DNA from: an uncultured Eubacterium sp.
GTDB taxonomy: Bacteria; Bacillota; Clostridia; Lachnospirales; Lachnospiraceae
DNA length: 9,695 nt
Direction: 5' to 3'
NCBI GenBank assembly: GCA_947573465.1
Contig: CANPET010000051.1
Coordinates: forward strand, 1 to 9,695
Shown: positions 7,458 through 9,695 of the stretch, piece after piece
Layout of the letters: each line of letters opens with the position of its first letter
Position numbering within the stretch: position 1 is the stretch's first letter
Made by a program: the position numbers and the translations under genes
Notes under the pieces: model-generated
Databases searched by the model: none
What the model was told of the DNA's origin: nothing
The model's input: only the letters and a program-made list of their open reading frames with translations

Positions 7458-7500
7458 GTAAAAATACACACAACCTCAACTTGTGTGTATTTTTACTTGA
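7454..7500. promoter_or_regulatory. 20-bp perfect palindrome at the abiE promoter: likely AbiEi operator and/or terminator
   Basis: Arms 7454-7473 and 7481-7500 are perfectly complementary over 20 bp around a 7-nt centre (CCTCAAC). AbiEi repressors are known to bind long inverted repeats at their promoters, and here one arm covers part of the -35 hexamer. The inner 8 bp (ACACACAA/TTGTGTGT) flanked by A and T runs would also form a terminator for the upstream membrane-protein gene. Pairing extends beyond the T run, which favours an operator, but both roles are possible. Confidence 0.65.
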
Positions 7501-7555
7501 ATTCATATTTAACCTTTTATTTTTTGCTTTTTCCGAAAATGCCTTTCTTTCTATA

Positions 7556-7581
7556 CATTCCTTAATCAAATATTTTTCCTG
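7556..7581 (-). repeat. 26-bp direct repeat, copy at the abiEi side
   Basis: Identical to 5967-5992. On the minus strand it encodes the last residues and stop (GKIFD, TAA) of the small membrane protein. It then continues GGAATG, which opens only a 13-codon frame (7517-7558). Confidence 0.9.
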
Positions 7582-8149
7582 ACCCGGTATAAACCATAAT
7601 CTGCTTTGAGGTTTCGATGCTCCATTGAGCATCCTGATCTCTTGTTGTTACTGTAGCGCTAATGATGATTTCCTTATCTGAAATGATTTCGATGTCACCT
7701 TCTCCTCTGTTGAACCACTCATCATCATCGAATGTAAAATGCGCCTTCCCATTAACCAATTTCAAATCATTAATTTGTATGCTGGCAATTCTATTGGCTG
7801 GCGGTGATGATATGTTTGTCAATTCAAAAGATATTTTATCTTTACTTGCTTTTATGATACTTACCCCTTGACCACCCTGCTGTATGATGTCTGTATCTTT
7901 ATATTCATCCGGTTTATACACTCCTACTTTGCTTACAACAGGTTTTGTCGTTGGCTCTTCTGTGGTCAGTTGAGCAGTTGTAGCCTGTACCGTAGTTGTT
8001 TTCTTTATTGCATCTGTACTTTCATTTTGTTTCTCATTGTTTTGGTTCTGTGTCAATACAAAAATCAGTACTCCCAACATACCAATAATAATCACCATAA
8101 GAACGATTATCACAATATATAGCGCGCTCTTTTGTTTTTTATTTTCCAT
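7562..8149 (-). CDS. Small single-pass membrane protein with Thr-rich stalk, function unknown
   Basis: 195 aa from ATG 8149, which has GAGGTG 6 nt upstream; a GTG three codons earlier lies within that site and is not preferred. A short basic N-terminus is followed by one strong membrane helix (about 8-33), an Asn/Thr-rich stalk (about 34-72, TTTVQATTAQLTTEEPTTKP) and an ectodomain (about 83-195). The ectodomain aligns by eye with residues about 99-205 of the zinc-ribbon protein at 4926-5963, so the two are paralogues or arose as domain duplicates. There is no lipobox and no enzymatic motif. It has its own extended -10 promoter upstream. Its last codons lie in the 26-bp repeat that recurs directly before the paralogue, which suggests the two genes were once adjacent. 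A role at the envelope is inferred only from topology. Confidence 0.85.
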   Translation of the reverse strand: MENKKQKSALYIVIIVLMVIIIGMLGVLIFVLTQNQNNEKQNESTDAIKKTTTVQATTAQLTTEEPTTKPVVSKVGVYKPDEYKDTDIIQQGGQGVSIIKASKDKISFELTNISSPPANRIASIQINDLKLVNGKAHFTFDDDEWFNRGEGDIEIISDKEIIISATVTTRDQDAQWSIETSKQIMVYTGSGKIFD

Positions 8150-8188
8150 GATTTTCACCTCACTTTTTATTCTTTTGTTTCAATATAC

Positions 8189-8197
8189 ATTATACCA
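8189..8197 (-). promoter_or_regulatory. Extended -10 promoter of the small membrane-protein gene
   Basis: Minus strand TGGTATAAT, i.e. TGn plus a perfect TATAAT (8194-8189). No good -35 is seen, as is usual for extended -10 promoters. Expected start near 8182, about 33 nt before ATG 8149. Confidence 0.6.
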
Positions 8198-8237
8198 TTA
8201 TCATCAATCTGTATATTTTTACGTGGGTTCCACTTGT

Positions 8238-9230
8238 CTATCGTTTTACATACCTTTGATTTCTGCTTGTTGGTTTCTCTGGGATCGTCTGTTCAACCAG
8301 ATGCAGTTCTAATGCAGGATTCATATAATTTTTTCGGAATGTTTCTCTAGACTTTATTCCTAGTTTTTTCATAATCTCCAGTGCTGTATAGGGAACATCA
8401 TACTGCATGCAATCCAACATTTTTTTCACATATTCTGATATTGATTGATTTTCTTCTTTCATCTGTTCTATCACTTCATCCAATATTCTGTCAATCTGCT
8501 CCAATATAAACTCGACAAATATATTTGAACTTCCGTCTTTATGACATTGTGATATTGCATCATAATATTCCTCCTGAAATTTTTCAATCTGACTCTCAAT
8601 TGGAACAAATTCAAATATTGGTTTCCATTTTGTCAAAAGTGCCGTATGCCAAAGTCGTGCCATTCTTCCATTCCCATCTGCGAAAGGATGAATGAAAACA
8701 AATTCATAGTGAAACACTGCTGAAAGTATTAATGGATGAACATTGTCTTTCTCTCGCTTCATCCACTCAAATAAATCTTGCATCAACTTTGGAACAAAAC
8801 GCGGAGGTGGTGCTACGAAGATACATTTATCTCCTTGAAATACTCCTTCATCTCCTTGTCTGAAAGTTCCCCATTCATCGACAATGTATTTTGCCATGAT
8901 TCCATGAAATGCTTTTAACTGTCTTAAACTATATGGATTAATTTCTGCAACTTTTTCGTAGGCATTATATGCATTCTTAACTTCCTGAATTTCTCTCTGT
9001 TCTCCTAATACAATATGCCCATTAATTACATCACGCACCTGCCCTAGCGACAAAGAATTTGCTTCTATCCTCAAAGATGAATGAATAGATTTTATTTTAT
9101 TATTTCTACGCAGATGTGGCTTTGATTCCAAATTGTGGGTAAAACTGATTTTTCCAATCTTTTCTGATATCGAAGCCACATAAGACAGCATTTTGTTGGT
9201 TATCGTAAAAGGTGGTGTATATTTCTCCAT
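8238..9230 (-). CDS. fic: Fic-domain protein adenylyltransferase (AMPylator)
   Basis: 330 aa from ATG 9230, chosen because GGAGG (9243-9239) lies 8 nt upstream; a GTG at 9245 overlaps that site. Fic enzymes transfer AMP from ATP to a hydroxyl side chain of a target protein. The active-site loop HPFADGNGRMAR is complete (His181 catalytic base, Arg192 for phosphates). An N-terminal inhibitory helix is present as SSLRIEANSLSLGQV (about 51-65), with Glu56 expected to block ATP gamma-phosphate binding. The usual residue after this Glu is Gly or Asn; here it is Ala then Asn. The flap region (KCIFVAPPP, 135-143) is normal. A C-terminal winged helix (about 270-330, TALEIMKKLGIKSRETFRKNYMNPAL) is typical of stand-alone class II Fic proteins, some of which self-regulate. 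Target unknown. It has its own promoter and lies after the terminator of the preceding gene. Confidence 0.93.
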   Translation of the reverse strand: MEKYTPPFTITNKMLSYVASISEKIGKISFTHNLESKPHLRRNNKIKSIHSSLRIEANSLSLGQVRDVINGHIVLGEQREIQEVKNAYNAYEKVAEINPYSLRQLKAFHGIMAKYIVDEWGTFRQGDEGVFQGDKCIFVAPPPRFVPKLMQDLFEWMKREKDNVHPLILSAVFHYEFVFIHPFADGNGRMARLWHTALLTKWKPIFEFVPIESQIEKFQEEYYDAISQCHKDGSSNIFVEFILEQIDRILDEVIEQMKEENQSISEYVKKMLDCMQYDVPYTALEIMKKLGIKSRETFRKNYMNPALELHLVEQTIPEKPTSRNQRYVKR

Positions 9231-9238
9231 AGTATATG

Positions 9239-9243
9239 CCTCC
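9239..9243 (-). promoter_or_regulatory. Ribosome binding site that decides the fic start
   Basis: GGAGG on the minus strand, 8 nt before ATG 9230. It overlaps the alternative GTG start at 9245, which is therefore unlikely. Confidence 0.8.
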
Positions 9244-9254
9244 ACGTCATAATA

Positions 9255-9290
9255 ACTTACTTATTATCTTGCTTATTTTCTTGCTTAATT
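9255..9290 (-). repeat. Three imperfect 12-bp tandem repeats in the fic leader
   Basis: Read on the minus strand: AATTAAGCAAGA (9290-9279), AAATAAGCAAGA (9278-9267) and TAATAAGTAAGT (9266-9255). The core TAAGYAAG recurs every 12 bp between the -10 element and the ribosome site. It may be a binding array for a regulator, possibly the Fic winged helix itself, or simple slippage in AT-rich DNA. Confidence 0.7.
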
Positions 9291-9316
9291 ATACATCACA
9301 TGATTCACTTATGCAA
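9288..9316 (-). promoter_or_regulatory. Sigma-A promoter of fic
   Basis: Minus-strand TTGCAT (9316-9311), a 17-nt spacer and TATAAT (9293-9288). It lies directly after the terminator of the preceding gene, so fic is an independent unit. The expected start is near 9281, inside the 12-bp repeats. Confidence 0.7.
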
Positions 9317-9333
9317 TTTCGATTAGATCTCAT

Positions 9334-9383
9334 AAAACAAAAATTCCTCGTCTATCAGTTTCGTTTAGGAAAGACGAGGAATT
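9334..9383 (-). terminator. Intrinsic terminator of the 9406-9695 gene
   Basis: Arms 9342-9353 and 9372-9383 pair perfectly over 12 bp (AATTCCTCGTCT) with an 18-nt loop. On the minus strand they are followed by TTTGTTTT (9341-9334), counting T residues beyond those in the stem. The stem is 23 nt after the stop of the gene it ends. Confidence 0.85.
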
Positions 9384-9405
9384 CATATGTATTTTTTCTG
9401 TTGGT

Positions 9406-9695
9406 TTAATACTCACGTTCAGCAAAGTGTTCCTTTAATTTTACCTTTTTTGTTGTCTTTACTGCCTTGTTAAATGTAGTTTTTGATATTTGCTTTCCAT
9501 TTTTCTCAAAATATGTTGTACCGACACTATATTTTAGGTTAAAAGAATTAGAAACTTTCTCTGTACTATACATTGTACTCTCTATTTTTCCACGCTTCTT
9601 TTTTAAAACATAACTTACTTTCCATGTTCCTTTTTTAACATATAATACATATTTTTTACCATTTCTTGCCATTTTCCAATCGTCAATATCAATTC
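9406..9695 (-). CDS. C-terminal part of an uncharacterised, probably secreted protein; 5' end outside window
   Basis: The frame is open to the right edge (IDIDDWKMARNGKK at the junction), and no ribosome site precedes the internal ATG at 9672. It is therefore more likely the last 95 or so residues of a larger gene than an 88-aa protein. The visible part is Lys-, Thr- and Tyr-rich and beta-strand-like (KKYVLYVKKGTWKVSYVLKKK, then TTYFEKNGKQISKTTFNKAVK). The motif NGKxISKxxFNKxVK resembles C-terminal repeats I associate with extracellular proteins and lipoproteins of Lachnospiraceae, though I cannot name the family. It ends 23 nt before a strong terminator. An alternative is a short independent gene starting at 9672. 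Confidence 0.6.
   Translation of the reverse strand, partial: IDIDDWKMARNGKKYVLYVKKGTWKVSYVLKKKRGKIESTMYSTEKVSNSFNLKYSVGTTYFEKNGKQISKTTFNKAVKTTKKVKLKEHFAEREY

Larger units (their letters stand above)
5967..7581. mobile_element. AbiE toxin-antitoxin cassette bounded by 26-bp direct repeats (putative insertion)
   Basis: The repeat copies at 5967-5992 and 7556-7581 enclose abiEi, abiEii, their promoter and a large palindrome; the repeat period is 1589 bp. No transposase or recombinase is inside, and no convincing terminal inverted repeats are seen. The flanking genes encode paralogous membrane proteins. Removing one repeat period would join them into a tight operon with 9 nt between stop and start. 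That it moved in as a unit is inferred. Confidence 0.45.

Noticed and set aside
5993..7555. Possible transposon ends inside the 26-bp repeats
   Set aside because: The inner ends (TATAGAAAG and CTAGAGTTA) share only TAGA, and no transposase is present. A classical insertion sequence is not supported.
7517..7558. 13-codon frame (MYRKKGIFGKSKK) directly after the small membrane-protein gene
   Set aside because: The ATG abuts the AAGGA site with no spacing. It is too short to support, though it could be the remnant of a gene start cut by the abiE insertion.
7426..7632. Minus-strand 68-codon open frame overlapping the end of the small membrane-protein gene and the palindrome
   Set aside because: It is out of frame with a better supported gene, runs through the hairpin and the abiE promoter, and has no ribosome site or family resemblance.
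8222..8237. Short inverted repeat GTGG-GTT-CCAC just after the fic stop
   Set aside because: The stem is only 4-6 bp and no T run follows on the minus strand, so it is not supported as a terminator.
7868..8350. Several overlapping plus-strand frames rich in Phe, Ile and Tyr opposite the small membrane-protein gene
   Set aside because: They are the antisense of a transmembrane-encoding and AT-rich region. They look hydrophobic by composition only.

Overview
The window looks like part of the chromosome of a low-GC, spore-forming Firmicute of the class Clostridia, most likely a Lachnospiraceae-type gut bacterium. The reasons are the AT-rich DNA, strong GGAGG-type ribosome binding sites, a CotS-family spore coat protein, a Lachnospiraceae-like CCA-adding enzyme, and zinc-ribbon/membrane-anchored proteins common in that group. 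All genes lie on the minus strand except one, the pyridoxal/pyridoxamine kinase.

Right-hand part, read in the direction of transcription. The C-terminal end of an uncharacterised, probably secreted protein (9406-9695) stops at a strong intrinsic terminator. A stand-alone Fic AMP-transferase (8238-9230) follows with its own promoter and a leader carrying three imperfect 12-bp repeats. Next is a small membrane-anchored protein (7562-8149), then an AbiEi/AbiEii type IV toxin-antitoxin pair (6024-7366), and finally a zinc-ribbon, single-pass membrane protein (4926-5963). The small membrane protein and the zinc-ribbon protein share a related ectodomain.

The most striking structure is a perfect 26-bp direct repeat (5967-5992 and 7556-7581) that brackets the AbiE pair exactly. 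In one copy it encodes the last residues and stop codon of the small membrane protein. In the other it carries the ribosome binding site of the zinc-ribbon protein. Collapsing the repeat would restore a tight two-gene operon of the two paralogues, so the AbiE module appears to have been inserted between them. The module has its own consensus promoter (TTGACA-16-TATAAT), whose -35 element overlaps one arm of a 20-bp perfect palindrome, a likely AbiEi operator and/or a terminator of the upstream gene.

Left-hand part: vitamin B6 and housekeeping genes. A MocR/PdxR-type regulator (GntR winged helix fused to an aminotransferase fold) is divergent from the B6 kinase. The 168 bp between them carry a 9-bp inverted repeat and a direct repeat spaced 22 bp apart, a plausible regulator binding region. 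The kinase gene ends in a terminator that contains its stop codon. Downstream of the regulator, probably co-transcribed with it, are the CCA-adding tRNA nucleotidyltransferase (best start TTG at 2392) and a CotS-family spore coat pseudokinase that runs off the left edge. No intergenic stretch exceeds about 200 bases. I saw no rRNA, tRNA, CRISPR array, transposase or recombinase.
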